Shown: positions 25,425 through 34,570, counted from the first letter of the stretch. The stretch: DNA of 48,310 bases from Candidatus Bathyarchaeota archaeon (GCA_014729935.1 WJJB01000079.1:1-48310), one strand, 5' to 3'. Numbers and translations are program-made. Notes: generated by a model from the letters alone, not told the origin.

Positions 25425-27965
25425 TTAGGATTCATTTTCACGAATGGTGAGTGGACTAATATTTTCCTCCACATCATCGAAGTTCAGGACTTCATATTTC
25501 TCGTTGTAAATGCTATTGATTTTAGAGGCAAATTCTGTCTCCTTAGATCCCTCTAACTTGAATAGATCGTTGAATTGGATGATTTTCTTGATGGCATCTA
25601 CATTTTCTATGGTTCCAATATTATCTTGTATGATCTCTTGCAAACCATTCATATCTTTTGCGAAAATTTTGCGCATTTCGTCCATGGCTTCGATTACTTT
25701 TGGCCAATCATGTTTACGCTCGGGATCCCTGAATAAATCCCCGTTGGCGAGCATGTAGATGGCATCATCCGTGTACCCACCTTCCCTTGCGATTTCAGCT
25801 GCCTTGGTGGCACAATTCATGAGAATATCCCTGGTTTGATTGAACGTGAATGTATTTTCTGGCACCCTTATCTCCAGTTTTTCCTCAAGATGATTCTTCA
25901 AGTCCGGATGGCTGTTGATGTTTGCAGATATTGCAACGAGTACTTGACGCTTGATGATATTCGTGTCCTTCATGCGGTTTTTAAGCTTCTCAACCATCCA
26001 GAGTATGGCGTCCAACGGGATGTACAATTCATTGCATGCTTTGTTGTATGCTTCCGCGATATCCGTCCACAGTTCTTCGTTGATCTTGAGCGTTCCATTC
26101 TCCATCTTACTCAGGAAACGATCGATGGACATGTCCAAGAGCACCGAGCCATGCATGAGCGAGTGCAATTCATCAGCCAAATTTTTCAGGTACTTCTCCA
26201 CGATTCCAACCCACACGCTATTCCTGAAATTGTTTCCTTTTGTTAAACCTTCACCCACGGCAGCCATGATGTAATATTTATTTAGATCGTCTTGATTACC
26301 AAGAAATTCATTCACGATTTCAACATGGCTGTATCTATCTTGGCTATTGAACAGGTAAAAAAGCCCCCTGTAAATAAAAGTGTAGTAATTCAATTCCTCA
26401 TCGGTGAGGGGGGATCTCGTGGCTGTTCCTGTTCCACTTTGGATCCTACTCATATTTATGAAATTACCCACTGTAATGCAAGTCTTCCACAATTTCTCAT
26501 CCTTGTAAGGAAGGGCATACCTGTCCACGGTCTTGATGTATGATGGTAACGAGATGAAAACATTCTTGATCTTAAAAAGTTCTTTCAAAGATAATGCATG
26601 GTGCTCCTTCGTGAATTCCTGAAAATGGTGGGCAAGCTCATCTGCAAGTAGATCTCCAGAATAAGATAAATTTGTAATGAAATCCATGAGGGGAGTAAGA
26701 TCGGTCCTTGGTTGTTCAAATACAACGCATAATTCCTCTAGAATGGCATTATCAAAAACGTTCTCGCCGAAATTCTTGAGTTCACGCACGTAAGTTTCCA
26801 ATCCTGCTATTGGGTCACCGACCGAACGCTTGATGAATTGACTTAGGTATGCTTCCTTGTTATACAAGGCGAGTTCTAGCAGGTGAGCAAATCGTTCCCG
26901 TGATTTCGCTAAAAGATCCTCATCCGAGAATTCTTCTCGAAGTCTTTTCTTGATTTCGGGATCGTTTGGTGGGAAAAATAGGGTGGCACCCGTCGGGCTA
27001 CCGAGAATATATTTCAAGGGCACCATTTTTTTCTTGTCCCTGAACTTCTCGCCTTGAAATTGCATGTCGTGGGGATCGAGCATATATACCGCAGGTTCAG
27101 GATTCATGGTTACATCCACGATCAAGTAGATCATTGCGTTGAATACCACTGGCACGCCAGCTTTCGTTCCAATGTAATTGAAATAATGCCTTAATTTCTC
27201 GTAAAATACCCGTGCATAGTATTCCCTGTCTTGCTCGTAAACCTCCCTATCGTACTCATAACCAAAAAGGTTGGATACACTCGTCACGATTCCACCAATC
27301 TTGACCTCATCATCAGCACAGTGAATGACCGCAATATCGGATCGGATACTATCAAACTTTTCCCCCTTGAGAATGTATCCCTTGCCATCATATTCCTTTG
27401 CAAATAATTGTCCACCGGTGTATTCCTTCCCATCAACCTTGTACAACCGGTACTTGGTCTTCTCGACAACGCACGCCAAGTGCATTTTTCTCGCATCATT
27501 ACATGCTTGCGAAGTATCCAAGTATCTCCCGTCCTTGTTCGCAAAAAGCTGCTTGACGGTCATGACTTGGTTCCCACCTACATTAGTCGATAATAAGGCC
27601 GGATAATACATGGCGTCGTTAAATTCATCTGAAAATGGTTTGATACCAAAAATATAAGCAGCCATATCTTCCAGCTGGAGAAATTCACCGAACTTCAGGT
27701 TTTCTTCGGGGGTCAAGTTTGCAATATTTCCCCCGGATTGCTCCTTGAACTTTCGAGCCTTTTGCCTGAGGAAGTATTGCAAGGTATAAAGGGGCACGCT
27801 GATGCCTGCATACTCCTTTAGGAACATCTGGATGACATTATACCCGCATTGCCATCGTTCCTTGGCATGTCCTGCGAGGATATCATACAGTTTCTTATAG
27901 CCGACCCATCTCGAGAGATCAGGATCCTTATCTTGGATATCAGGGATATTTTTATCTTCCGACAT
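25425..27965 (-). CDS. Large protein with C78 (UFM1-protease)-like cysteine peptidase motifs
   Basis: 846 residues from the ATG at 27965 (a TTG at 27989 would add eight). Residues 38-42 read WQCGY, then NVIQMFL, like the catalytic GWGCGYR-x-x-QM block of UFM1-specific proteases and ATG4. Residues ~268-300 read AGVPVVFNAMIYLIVDV...AVYMLDPHD, which parallels the G-x-P-V-x-x strand and the ILDPHY motif in which UfSP peptidases keep their Asp and His. The triad would be C40, D297, H299. A long insertion (about 80-260) separates the two blocks, more than in known members. Residues ~330-846 are mostly helical with no domain I know. No ubiquitin-like protein or E1/E2 gene is in the window. It may be co-directional with the amidohydrolase 48 bp downstream. 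The alternative is a C39-like fold. Confidence 0.55.
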   Translation of the reverse strand: MSEDKNIPDIQDKDPDLSRWVGYKKLYDILAGHAKERWQCGYNVIQMFLKEYAGISVPLYTLQYFLRQKARKFKEQSGGNIANLTPEENLKFGEFLQLEDMAAYIFGIKPFSDEFNDAMYYPALLSTNVGGNQVMTVKQLFANKDGRYLDTSQACNDARKMHLACVVEKTKYRLYKVDGKEYTGGQLFAKEYDGKGYILKGEKFDSIRSDIAVIHCADDEVKIGGIVTSVSNLFGYEYDREVYEQDREYYARVFYEKLRHYFNYIGTKAGVPVVFNAMIYLIVDVTMNPEPAVYMLDPHDMQFQGEKFRDKKKMVPLKYILGSPTGATLFFPPNDPEIKKRLREEFSDEDLLAKSRERFAHLLELALYNKEAYLSQFIKRSVGDPIAGLETYVRELKNFGENVFDNAILEELCVVFEQPRTDLTPLMDFITNLSYSGDLLADELAHHFQEFTKEHHALSLKELFKIKNVFISLPSYIKTVDRYALPYKDEKLWKTCITVGNFINMSRIQSGTGTATRSPLTDEELNYYTFIYRGLFYLFNSQDRYSHVEIVNEFLGNQDDLNKYYIMAAVGEGLTKGNNFRNSVWVGIVEKYLKNLADELHSLMHGSVLLDMSIDRFLSKMENGTLKINEELWTDIAEAYNKACNELYIPLDAILWMVEKLKNRMKDTNIIKRQVLVAISANINSHPDLKNHLEEKLEIRVPENTFTFNQTRDILMNCATKAAEIAREGGYTDDAIYMLANGDLFRDPERKHDWPKVIEAMDEMRKIFAKDMNGLQEIIQDNIGTIENVDAIKKIIQFNDLFKLEGSKETEFASKINSIYNEKYEVLNFDDVEENISPLTIRENES

Positions 27966-28027
27966 GCATGTTCCAACCGCGAGATTCAATAGAGCCGCGT
28001 GCTCCAGTACTATATTTCGGAGTGAGG

Positions 28028-28037
28028 ATTTATAAAT
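28028..28037. promoter_or_regulatory. Palindromic TATA box between divergent genes
   Basis: ATTTATAAAT reads as a TATA box on both strands. For the plus-strand aldolase gene it predicts a start near 28058 and a leader of about 34 nt. For the minus-strand C78-like gene it predicts a start near 28006, upstream of both possible start codons. One box may serve both genes. Confidence 0.45.
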
Positions 28038-28058
28038 TCCGGCAGCTAGTTCTAAAAA

Positions 28059-28081
28059 AACGTTCCATGGTAAAAAACGTT
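28059..28081 (+). promoter_or_regulatory. Repeated AACGTT sites in the aldolase leader
   Basis: Two copies of A-rich AACGTT (28059-28064 and 28076-28081) lie 17 bp apart, immediately after the predicted start site of the aldolase gene. Each copy is itself a palindrome. A repressor bound there would block transcription; this is inferred from position only. Confidence 0.3.
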
Positions 28082-28091
28082 TCTGATAATC

Positions 28092-29213
28092 ATGAATGAT
28101 ATCGGAGTTAGGGCATTAAATCGAGCGCTGATTCCCGCCATCCCGACATGGTACAAGCGTGGGGGAGATGGATATGAACTTGCCTACGCCTTGAACGCGA
28201 GCTATGTCAAGAAATTACTAGATGAACCCGTGGCAGGAATAGCATCGCTCGTGCATACCGGTCGGGGCCGGTTTCTCACGTGGGAAGAGAAAATGCAATA
28301 CCTAGGTGAAATCGTCGATATATGCCACGATGCGGATAAATTCCATATTATAGGCGTGGAAACGATTCAAGATGCTAGATTGGCTAAGGATCTTGGATTT
28401 GACATGGTCCTGGTTTTTCCTGGGATCCATTCACCCCCAAATTCTCAAGATCCAAGTGATATGGATTCTTTAGTGCAACATCACCAAGAAATCGCACGCA
28501 TTCATGGATTCACCTGTGCATTCTGCCTCTACGCCGAGACGGCCGTCGGTATCCAGTATGATCCCCCAGATTTGATCAGGTTACTCTCCATCGATGGGGT
28601 AAATGCGGTGAAATTTGCACTCCTTTCGGATTTCGAGAAATTGGAAGATGCCATGGTTGCCATCGGAAAGCATGCACCAAACACTATCATGTTCACCGGA
28701 GAGGATCGAATGTTTGCCGAGAGCCTGGAGAAAACCAAGGATCTATCATCATGCAACATTCTTCCAGATCCTCCCCGCATAAATGCCCTCACGGGACTCG
28801 GTTCGGTGCTTCCCGCCTTGCAGGTCTTCATGCTGAAAACGTTTGATAAACCAGAGTATTCAGGAGAATACATGAAAGTGAGGGCGCTAGTTGCTGCCTT
28901 GGCAAGAGCTACTTTCAAGCGTCCCTTGAATGATGGCCATGCTGATTACACCCTTCCAATGGAGGGATATATCAGCAATGTGGCAACTGGTAGCGCCTTC
29001 CAGTTCAATATCCCGAGTAATGCCATTTCAGACATAGCCACCATTGAAAAAGAACGTATAGCGCGTGGGATACCACGAATCATCGGAAAAGCACTGGAAA
29101 ACCACCAAGCAGAACAAGATGTTGAAGAAATCATCAAGCTCGTAGAAACAGGGCTTGATATGGATCGAGCCTTGAAGGATAAGTATGGATCCCAATTAGA
29201 CCGCATCGAGTGA
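28092..29213 (+). CDS. DapA-like (dihydrodipicolinate synthase family) aldolase
   Basis: 373 residues with the outline of the DHDPS/N-acetylneuraminate lyase barrel. There is an N-terminal LIPAIPTWYK strand, IIGVETIQDARLAKDLGFDMVLVFPG, and FCLYAETAVGIQYDPPDLIRLLSIDGVNAVKFALLSDFEKL, whose Lys in VKFA fits the Schiff-base position. IMFTGEDRMFAESL and the GLGSVLPAL segment match the part that normally reads GDD...GAxGxIS. It is longer than DapA (about 290) by a C-terminal helical extension. The substrate is not lysine-pathway specific. The stop overlaps the GTG of the next gene by four bases (GTGA), so the aldolase and the dehydrogenase-ferredoxin fusion are likely made together. Confidence 0.75.
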   Translation: MNDIGVRALNRALIPAIPTWYKRGGDGYELAYALNASYVKKLLDEPVAGIASLVHTGRGRFLTWEEKMQYLGEIVDICHDADKFHIIGVETIQDARLAKDLGFDMVLVFPGIHSPPNSQDPSDMDSLVQHHQEIARIHGFTCAFCLYAETAVGIQYDPPDLIRLLSIDGVNAVKFALLSDFEKLEDAMVAIGKHAPNTIMFTGEDRMFAESLEKTKDLSSCNILPDPPRINALTGLGSVLPALQVFMLKTFDKPEYSGEYMKVRALVAALARATFKRPLNDGHADYTLPMEGYISNVATGSAFQFNIPSNAISDIATIEKERIARGIPRIIGKALENHQAEQDVEEIIKLVETGLDMDRALKDKYGSQLDRIE

Positions 29214-30760
29214 TTTTCATGGGATCATTGTACCACCATCGAAGCTTCGCGTCACAATTCGTGGGAATCGACGGGATGAGTATTGATAAAGATATCATCA
29301 AGCGGGTAGAAAAAATCTTCACGAACGCATGTCCTTACTTGGAAATGAGCCAAGATCGCAATTCCAAAGCACGTGCAGCCCTTTCGTGGGAATTGGCATG
29401 TAGGCTAGAGGATGAGCTTGGCATTGAACTGAAGGCCAGTTACTTTGGCACAAAACTTCCCCATCCCTTCATGGTGGCGCCTGGCAAGCATACAAGGCCT
29501 GGAACCGGTTCTTCTCGATTAAGTCTAATTGAAGCGAGGATGAAGGAGGGATGGGCTGGTGCAATACTCAAGACAGTTGTTGGTAATGATGGTACAGGTT
29601 CCAAGGCATCGAGCAAAAATCAAGGAGATGCTTACTGGCCCGTGTTGAAACATGCAGGGGGAATGCAATTCATATCGGGAGAGCGTGGCATGAAGCTCGA
29701 TCTCGAGGCATGCATGAGCGAATTCATTGGCCCTTGCTTGGAGATTGCGAGTGAGTACGGGTTTCCCGTGGTTCCGAGCTTGATTTGTGGCTTCCCCTTG
29801 GAAAAGTACGAGAAGGAATGGCTTCATTCCATGAAACAGTTAGCAAAGATCTCAAACATGGTTGAAGCAGATATCTCACCAACAGCCAGCAGGAGTCCGC
29901 TTTCATGCAACACGCGCCAGGAAGTAATGGCTGCGATGGAAGCCTTGCATGATGATGCAATTGCATTACATCAATTGGGGATGAATATCCATGAAATTGA
30001 TGTGCTTTCAGTAAAACTCAGTGGACAACATCGACAGGTTTTTCCTTGGATCGTGCATGACATGCTTGAACAACAAGAAATCATTGATTTTACCCTTTTT
30101 AACAGGGAATTAGGGACATTGGTCGTGCCGGGCACCATTGCACCCGTAAAAAGTGCCGTGGGCGGCGAAGCCATTTATTACCATGGTATTCATGCCTTGA
30201 ATTCGCTGTTCGAGGAAAAATCCTGCAGGAAACGGGTAAGGGTGAGTTATTGTGGTGGAATCACAAGCGGGTACAAGGCATGGCAAGTATTCAGCCTCTC
30301 TCCCGTGACATCTATTCAGGTAGCCTCCTATCTCATGATGGTTGGTTCGTTTAATGCGTTATCCCATGTTCTCGGGGGATTCGCCGTGGTCATGCATTGG
30401 ATGGCTCAAAAGCTAGAGAAAGAATGTGGCATTGACGCTTGGTCTATCGACAAGATCTCGTGTGTCGCACACGCAAATTCCATCGATAGAACCAATTGCT
30501 TTTCATGGCTGCAAGGACCAAGACTGGTAGTTGCAGAAGTGGATCCCGATGCCTGTACAGCGACTTGCAAAGTTCCTGCACCAAGCGATAGCAATGTGGA
30601 ATGTCCCGCGTCCACGACTTGCCCCGCAAGGGCATTCCTGCCAAAGGCTGGAAAAAGCAGCATGGAAATTCAAGGGGATAAGTGCATCGGATGCGGGAAT
30701 TGCAGTGAAACCTGCATGAAGGATGCGATCAGGTTTCATAAAACGGAAAATCATTCATGA
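29210..30760 (+). CDS. Dihydroorotate/dihydropyrimidine dehydrogenase-like protein fused to a ferredoxin domain
   Basis: 516 residues. The FMN-binding barrel is suggested by ELKASYFGTKLPHPFMVAPGKHTRPG, GWAGAILKTVVGND, VVPSLICGFPLEKYEKEW and LGTLVVPGTIAPVKSAVGGEAIYYHGI...VRVSYCGGITSGYKAWQVFSL. The C-terminus has a 4Fe-4S motif C492-x2-C495-x2-C498-x3-C502, preceded by extra Cys (C449, C453 and the ECPASTTCP stretch) that may bind a second, irregular cluster. This architecture is like PreA of dihydropyrimidine dehydrogenase, here reduced and diverged. It could pass electrons between a substrate and a ferredoxin. ATG at 29219 is an alternative start. It overlaps the aldolase gene by four bases and converges with the enolase-family gene with overlapping stops. 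Confidence 0.78.
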   Translation: MIFMGSLYHHRSFASQFVGIDGMSIDKDIIKRVEKIFTNACPYLEMSQDRNSKARAALSWELACRLEDELGIELKASYFGTKLPHPFMVAPGKHTRPGTGSSRLSLIEARMKEGWAGAILKTVVGNDGTGSKASSKNQGDAYWPVLKHAGGMQFISGERGMKLDLEACMSEFIGPCLEIASEYGFPVVPSLICGFPLEKYEKEWLHSMKQLAKISNMVEADISPTASRSPLSCNTRQEVMAAMEALHDDAIALHQLGMNIHEIDVLSVKLSGQHRQVFPWIVHDMLEQQEIIDFTLFNRELGTLVVPGTIAPVKSAVGGEAIYYHGIHALNSLFEEKSCRKRVRVSYCGGITSGYKAWQVFSLSPVTSIQVASYLMMVGSFNALSHVLGGFAVVMHWMAQKLEKECGIDAWSIDKISCVAHANSIDRTNCFSWLQGPRLVVAEVDPDACTATCKVPAPSDSNVECPASTTCPARAFLPKAGKSSMEIQGDKCIGCGNCSETCMKDAIRFHKTENHS

Positions 30761-32077
30761 GAAATCCTTGAACACCTTGCGTTTCAATTGAATGCGATGG
30801 AGCTTATCCAACTTAATGGAGACACCTAATCCATCCCCCTTAATTATTTTCACATGCCCACCAGTCACTTCATGGCGCTCGTTACAGAATGTATCAGTAA
30901 ACCAGTAATCGTGATCGGTAGCATCCGTTTCGCAAGTTTCCACGGGGCAGGTGAATAGATGAAGGAGTGCGTTGGTTGAAATGGGTTGATCGGGCATGTA
31001 TCCTCCCCAAGGTATCACCCTCGCTTCCAAGTTCAAGGCGCCGTGCAAGCACGTGATGGCTAATGCCTTGATGCAGTTCAAGATTCCACCCGTCCGGTGG
31101 ATTTTCAAGTTCATGTAATGCATCTTGCCCGTCTCTCGTGCCATTTTGCATAATTGCTGAACATCATGTAATCCGTGGATGGATTCATCAGGACACATGG
31201 GAGTGGTCAAGCCATCTTGAAGTTCTTCGAGTATCTGCCAATGCGGTCCATCGCTTATGGAGGGTTGCTCGTGCATGCGGATGTTGAAGGATTCCATGTG
31301 TACATAGATCTTTTTCATGTCTTCAACATCAAGTTTACCCATCAAGCCTACTTGCGGGGTGAATGAAGCATTAGCATCGGTATCGATCTTGATGTCGGGG
31401 AAAGAACTGGTGATATACTCGAGTAATCCCGTGTTATACCTGGATTCCGGGGTTATCTTTAGCTTGAAGGTGTTGATACCTTTTTGCACCCCGTTCAGGA
31501 TGATGGAATCGTACTTGTAATATCTATCCTTGATACCGATGGATATCTTCGAAGGCAAGCCACTCCTGAGGCGTTTTTCTACCATCTCCTCACTGCTTGC
31601 AGGCATGTTCCCGCCATGACTTGCGATGATGGCACTAAACACCTCCCGGAATAATTCATGGCATGGTTTTCTAGCATGCCTTCCCAAGAGATCCCAGAAA
31701 GCCATCTCCAAGCTTGATGTAACGAATGGGTTGGCACCTCGGGTGCCATGGAGCATCTCATGGATATCAAACACCGTAACATCCCGTGCGCCATTGATAT
31801 AGCTCGCGAGTTTGGGAACGTATTCTTCCACGAGGTGCACCCATGAGATGCTAGTGCCGTGGGCGTCGTATGTAGACCCCGGGAAATTGTCCAAGCTTGC
31901 AACACCCGTGATTCCATCCTCACCATGAACTCGGATCAAGATTGGTTGAAACGCACCACCCGGGCTCCCACCCGATATCGTGAAATCTTCTCGAAAACGC
32001 ACGTGGGTCATGTGAATCGATATCTTGGTGATTGGTGGAAGGGTGTACTTGCCTAAATCGAGCTGGTGAAACATCAT
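30755..32077 (-). CDS. Enolase-superfamily enzyme, muconate-lactonizing/OSBS subgroup
   Basis: 440 residues. The capping domain (1-~130) precedes a barrel with K205-x-K207 (FKLKI), metal ligands D234 (DTDANASF), E270 (HEQP) and D297 (CPDESIHG), and K325 (NLKIHRTGG). Lysines on both sides of the active site define the MLE subgroup, which includes o-succinylbenzoate synthase, N-succinylamino acid racemase and dipeptide epimerases. No menaquinone genes are nearby, so a racemase/epimerase role is as likely as OSBS. The last ~60 residues exceed the usual length. It is convergent with the dehydrogenase-ferredoxin gene and divergent from the GNAT gene. Confidence 0.82.
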   Translation of the reverse strand: MMFHQLDLGKYTLPPITKISIHMTHVRFREDFTISGGSPGGAFQPILIRVHGEDGITGVASLDNFPGSTYDAHGTSISWVHLVEEYVPKLASYINGARDVTVFDIHEMLHGTRGANPFVTSSLEMAFWDLLGRHARKPCHELFREVFSAIIASHGGNMPASSEEMVEKRLRSGLPSKISIGIKDRYYKYDSIILNGVQKGINTFKLKITPESRYNTGLLEYITSSFPDIKIDTDANASFTPQVGLMGKLDVEDMKKIYVHMESFNIRMHEQPSISDGPHWQILEELQDGLTTPMCPDESIHGLHDVQQLCKMARETGKMHYMNLKIHRTGGILNCIKALAITCLHGALNLEARVIPWGGYMPDQPISTNALLHLFTCPVETCETDATDHDYWFTDTFCNERHEVTGGHVKIIKGDGLGVSIKLDKLHRIQLKRKVFKDFS

Positions 32078-32094
32078 TTATTCATGCCTCGGTT

Positions 32095-32110
32095 AATGCA
32101 ATGTTGCATT
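32095..32110. promoter_or_regulatory. Inverted repeat AATGCAA-TG-TTGCATT, candidate operator
   Basis: Seven-base arms around two bases lie in the 93-bp region between the divergent enolase-family and GNAT genes, ten bases before the GNAT TATA box. The size and position fit a binding site for a dimeric HTH protein acting on both genes. Confidence 0.4.
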
Positions 32111-32120
32111 TCTTTTTCCA

Positions 32121-32160
32121 TATTAAAGGATTTTCCAAGGATTTTTCTTGGAAAGGAGCT
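32121..32160 (+). promoter_or_regulatory. TATA box and ribosome site that fix the GNAT start
   Basis: TATTAAAG (32121-32128) predicts a start near 32150, and AAGGAGCT (32153-32160) is ten bases before the ATG at 32171. A start further upstream at 32066 would precede the promoter, so it is ruled out. Confidence 0.55.
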
Positions 32161-32170
32161 AACTCCATTC

Positions 32171-33040
32171 ATGGTCAAGCGTGGCGCGACGATTCGCAAC
32201 ATCACTCTCCCAGACATTCCTAGATTGATGCCAATCAAGAACCAAGCGGGATGGAACCAAATACCTGGCGATTGGGCAAGATTGATACGTCTCAATCCTG
32301 GAGGTTGTTTTTGCATTCAAGTGGATGGTGAAATCATTGGAACGGTAACCACGACCCCCGTGTCTTCAAAGATGGCATGGGTGGGAATGCTCGTGGTGAG
32401 GGAAGATGAGCGCGGTAGGGGATTCGGCCGCATGCTCCTGAATCAAGCGATTCATTACCTTGAATCACGTGGTTTCACGACCATTTTCCTCGATGCCACC
32501 CCCGTGGGAAAGCCGCTTTACCTTTCTGCAGGCTTTAAAACTCGGGGTGTCTTGAAGCGTCATGTCATAAATACCTTGAACATCGCCAGTTTAGAAATGG
32601 AAGGTGTTAAAGGTCGCCTTCGTGAATTTTCAAGCGAATTCATGGATTCGGTCTGCAATCTTGACAAGAAAATGACGGGTTATGATAGGAGGGATGTGAT
32701 CAAATCCCTGGTATCCCCGGAGACCAGCAAGGTACACCTCAAGCCTGATGGTACCGTGGATGGTTATATCATATGGCGTGAAGGTCAAAATTTCACGCAA
32801 GTCGGCCCTCTCGTGGCACGGGAAGCTGAGATTGCACGAGTTTTGGTCATCTGTGCCATGTCGTCCATGAACCTTGATGTAGGTTGCATTGACGTGCCAA
32901 GTGAGAGGCAGCACTTCGAAATATTCCTGAAAGGTATTGGAGCAGTTCCCGCGAGGGAATTCACGAGGATGTACAAGGGGAAACATCCCTCATTCACCAG
33001 TGACGGTGAATTTGCCACGAGCGGTCCAGAAAAGGGATGA
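32171..33040 (+). CDS. GNAT N-acetyltransferase
   Basis: 289 residues. The first ~125 residues are a GNAT domain: VDGEIIGTVTTTPV, AWVGMLVVREDERGRGFGRMLLNQAIHYLESRGF with the acetyl-CoA pyrophosphate loop (R-G-x-G-x-G-R/G), and TPVGKPLYLSAGFKTRGVLKRHV. Residues ~150-270 form a second, diverged GNAT-like or Acetyltransf_18-type domain (DGYIIWREGQNFTQVGPLVAREAEIARVLVICAM). Such two-domain proteins transfer acetyl groups to small molecules or proteins; the acceptor is unknown. The start is set by the AAGGAGCT ribosome site. It is divergent from the enolase-family gene and shares its upstream inverted repeat. Confidence 0.88.
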   Translation: MVKRGATIRNITLPDIPRLMPIKNQAGWNQIPGDWARLIRLNPGGCFCIQVDGEIIGTVTTTPVSSKMAWVGMLVVREDERGRGFGRMLLNQAIHYLESRGFTTIFLDATPVGKPLYLSAGFKTRGVLKRHVINTLNIASLEMEGVKGRLREFSSEFMDSVCNLDKKMTGYDRRDVIKSLVSPETSKVHLKPDGTVDGYIIWREGQNFTQVGPLVAREAEIARVLVICAMSSMNLDVGCIDVPSERQHFEIFLKGIGAVPAREFTRMYKGKHPSFTSDGEFATSGPEKG

Positions 33041-33097
33041 TGGTTATTGCAAGGACAGCGGGAAAAATATGTTTAGGTATCAATCATTGGGATCTCC

Positions 33098-34570
33098 ATG
33101 AAGCGATTGCTTTACCGCTCCCTCGCGACATACTTAGTGATATTGCTATTGGGTTTAACAGCGTTTACCATGTTCATTCACGGTGTGATTTCCTTGGTTC
33201 GTTTCCTTCTTGGTGCCACCTTGATTGCTTTTCCGGTAAGATTCGGGATAGATTTTTCCATTGCCTTGGGAGCCCTCTTAGCCTTGTATCGCGTGGCAAG
33301 CAAGCGATTCATCAACGTTACACCGAGTTTTAAACTCGCCCATGAGTTCTCTGAGGGGCCGTGGTTGCATCATGATGGTGACCCGCGCACCAGCATCACC
33401 ATTAACTGGTTTTCCCCAAATCCATCGCCGGAACATGTTGAAATAATCAACACGCGCTCGGGAATTTCCAAGCTAGTCACGGATAAAAGCATCCGGAAGA
33501 TGCACCACGTGCAAATTGATAACTTGGAACCTGGTACCATCTATACTTACAAGATTACGAATAAGGATACCATGTCCGATCAAGAATTGAAGTTCAGGAC
33601 TGCTGCAAGTAATTTCGAATCATTTGCGTTCGGGGTCGTTGGGGACTCCCAAAACTGCGGTGGTGCTGGCGTTTCAGACTGGGGGTACCGTCCCATCATC
33701 CAATCCTTGCAAGCCGAGTCCATATCCCTTTTATTTCACGTGGGCGACGCAACTGATCAAGGGAATGATTTGCGCTCTTGGCACGAATTCTTGGAAACTT
33801 CGAGAGCCGTGATATCAAGCATCCCCTTGCATGTTGCAGCGGGGAATCATGATACCGGCACGAGATACATGAAGGATCCAAGCGCACGTAAGGCTTACCC
33901 CGATGAAGGTGCAAACTTCGATTACGTGTTCGGGTACCCGTATGCAGATCAGGATCGTGAGAAGGACATCACGCCCTTCAAGAACAGGTACTATCTCGTG
34001 GAATACCCGGGTGTTATATTTTTAATGCTGGATACGCAAAATTCCAAGATGGCCCATCCAAGCAATTCTCAATGGGATTGGATGAAAAAAGTACTGGCAA
34101 GAATCCCGGATGCTTGGTGGAAGTTCGTGTTCGTGCACCGGGACCTTGTCCGAATTCGCATGAACGATGCTGGCGACCGGTATTACGTGCTTGATAAATT
34201 TGCCAAGTTCATTCTACCCATTTTGACTAAATTCAAGGTGGATGCCATATTCCAAGGGCATGCGCATCATTATGCTAGTTTCTCGTGGCAACCTGCAGGA
34301 AATGAGCAAAATAACGATAAAACAAACGCTGAAGCAGGAAAATCCTTGGAATTCATCACCTGTGGTGGTGCAGGGAAGCATCTACGAGAGCATACCGGTA
34401 TTGATGCATCGACCGTTGATCTTCCTGGATTTCATTACCAATCCAACTCGAGCCATTTCATCGTCGTGCAGGTGAACCAATCGAGGTGCATCGTTCAAGC
34501 AAAACTGCCTGATGGGACTATCTTTCACGAAAGGCATATCTTGCACCGAGATTCCCGCCCATTCGATTAA
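33098..34570 (+). CDS. Membrane-anchored purple-acid-phosphatase-like metallophosphoesterase
   Basis: 490 residues. Two N-terminal hydrophobic helices (~9-30 and ~35-67) anchor the protein. A fibronectin-III-like domain (~70-170; SITINWFSPNPSPEHVEI, VQIDNLEPGTIYTYKIT) precedes the metallophosphoesterase domain, as in purple acid phosphatases. Metal-site motifs are GDSQ, GDATDQGND, GNHD, VHRD and GHAHHY, in the family order. The enzyme hydrolyses phosphate monoesters or diesters, probably on the outer face of the membrane. It follows the GNAT gene by 57 bp, with an AAAATATGTTTA TATA-like element at about -26, so it may have its own promoter. Confidence 0.9.
   Translation: MKRLLYRSLATYLVILLLGLTAFTMFIHGVISLVRFLLGATLIAFPVRFGIDFSIALGALLALYRVASKRFINVTPSFKLAHEFSEGPWLHHDGDPRTSITINWFSPNPSPEHVEIINTRSGISKLVTDKSIRKMHHVQIDNLEPGTIYTYKITNKDTMSDQELKFRTAASNFESFAFGVVGDSQNCGGAGVSDWGYRPIIQSLQAESISLLFHVGDATDQGNDLRSWHEFLETSRAVISSIPLHVAAGNHDTGTRYMKDPSARKAYPDEGANFDYVFGYPYADQDREKDITPFKNRYYLVEYPGVIFLMLDTQNSKMAHPSNSQWDWMKKVLARIPDAWWKFVFVHRDLVRIRMNDAGDRYYVLDKFAKFILPILTKFKVDAIFQGHAHHYASFSWQPAGNEQNNDKTNAEAGKSLEFITCGGAGKHLREHTGIDASTVDLPGFHYQSNSSHFIVVQVNQSRCIVQAKLPDGTIFHERHILHRDSRPFD

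Noticed and set aside
32066..32170. Longer start for the GNAT protein
   Set aside because: It would overlap the start of the divergent enolase-family gene and precede the TATA box; a good ribosome site marks the ATG at 32171.
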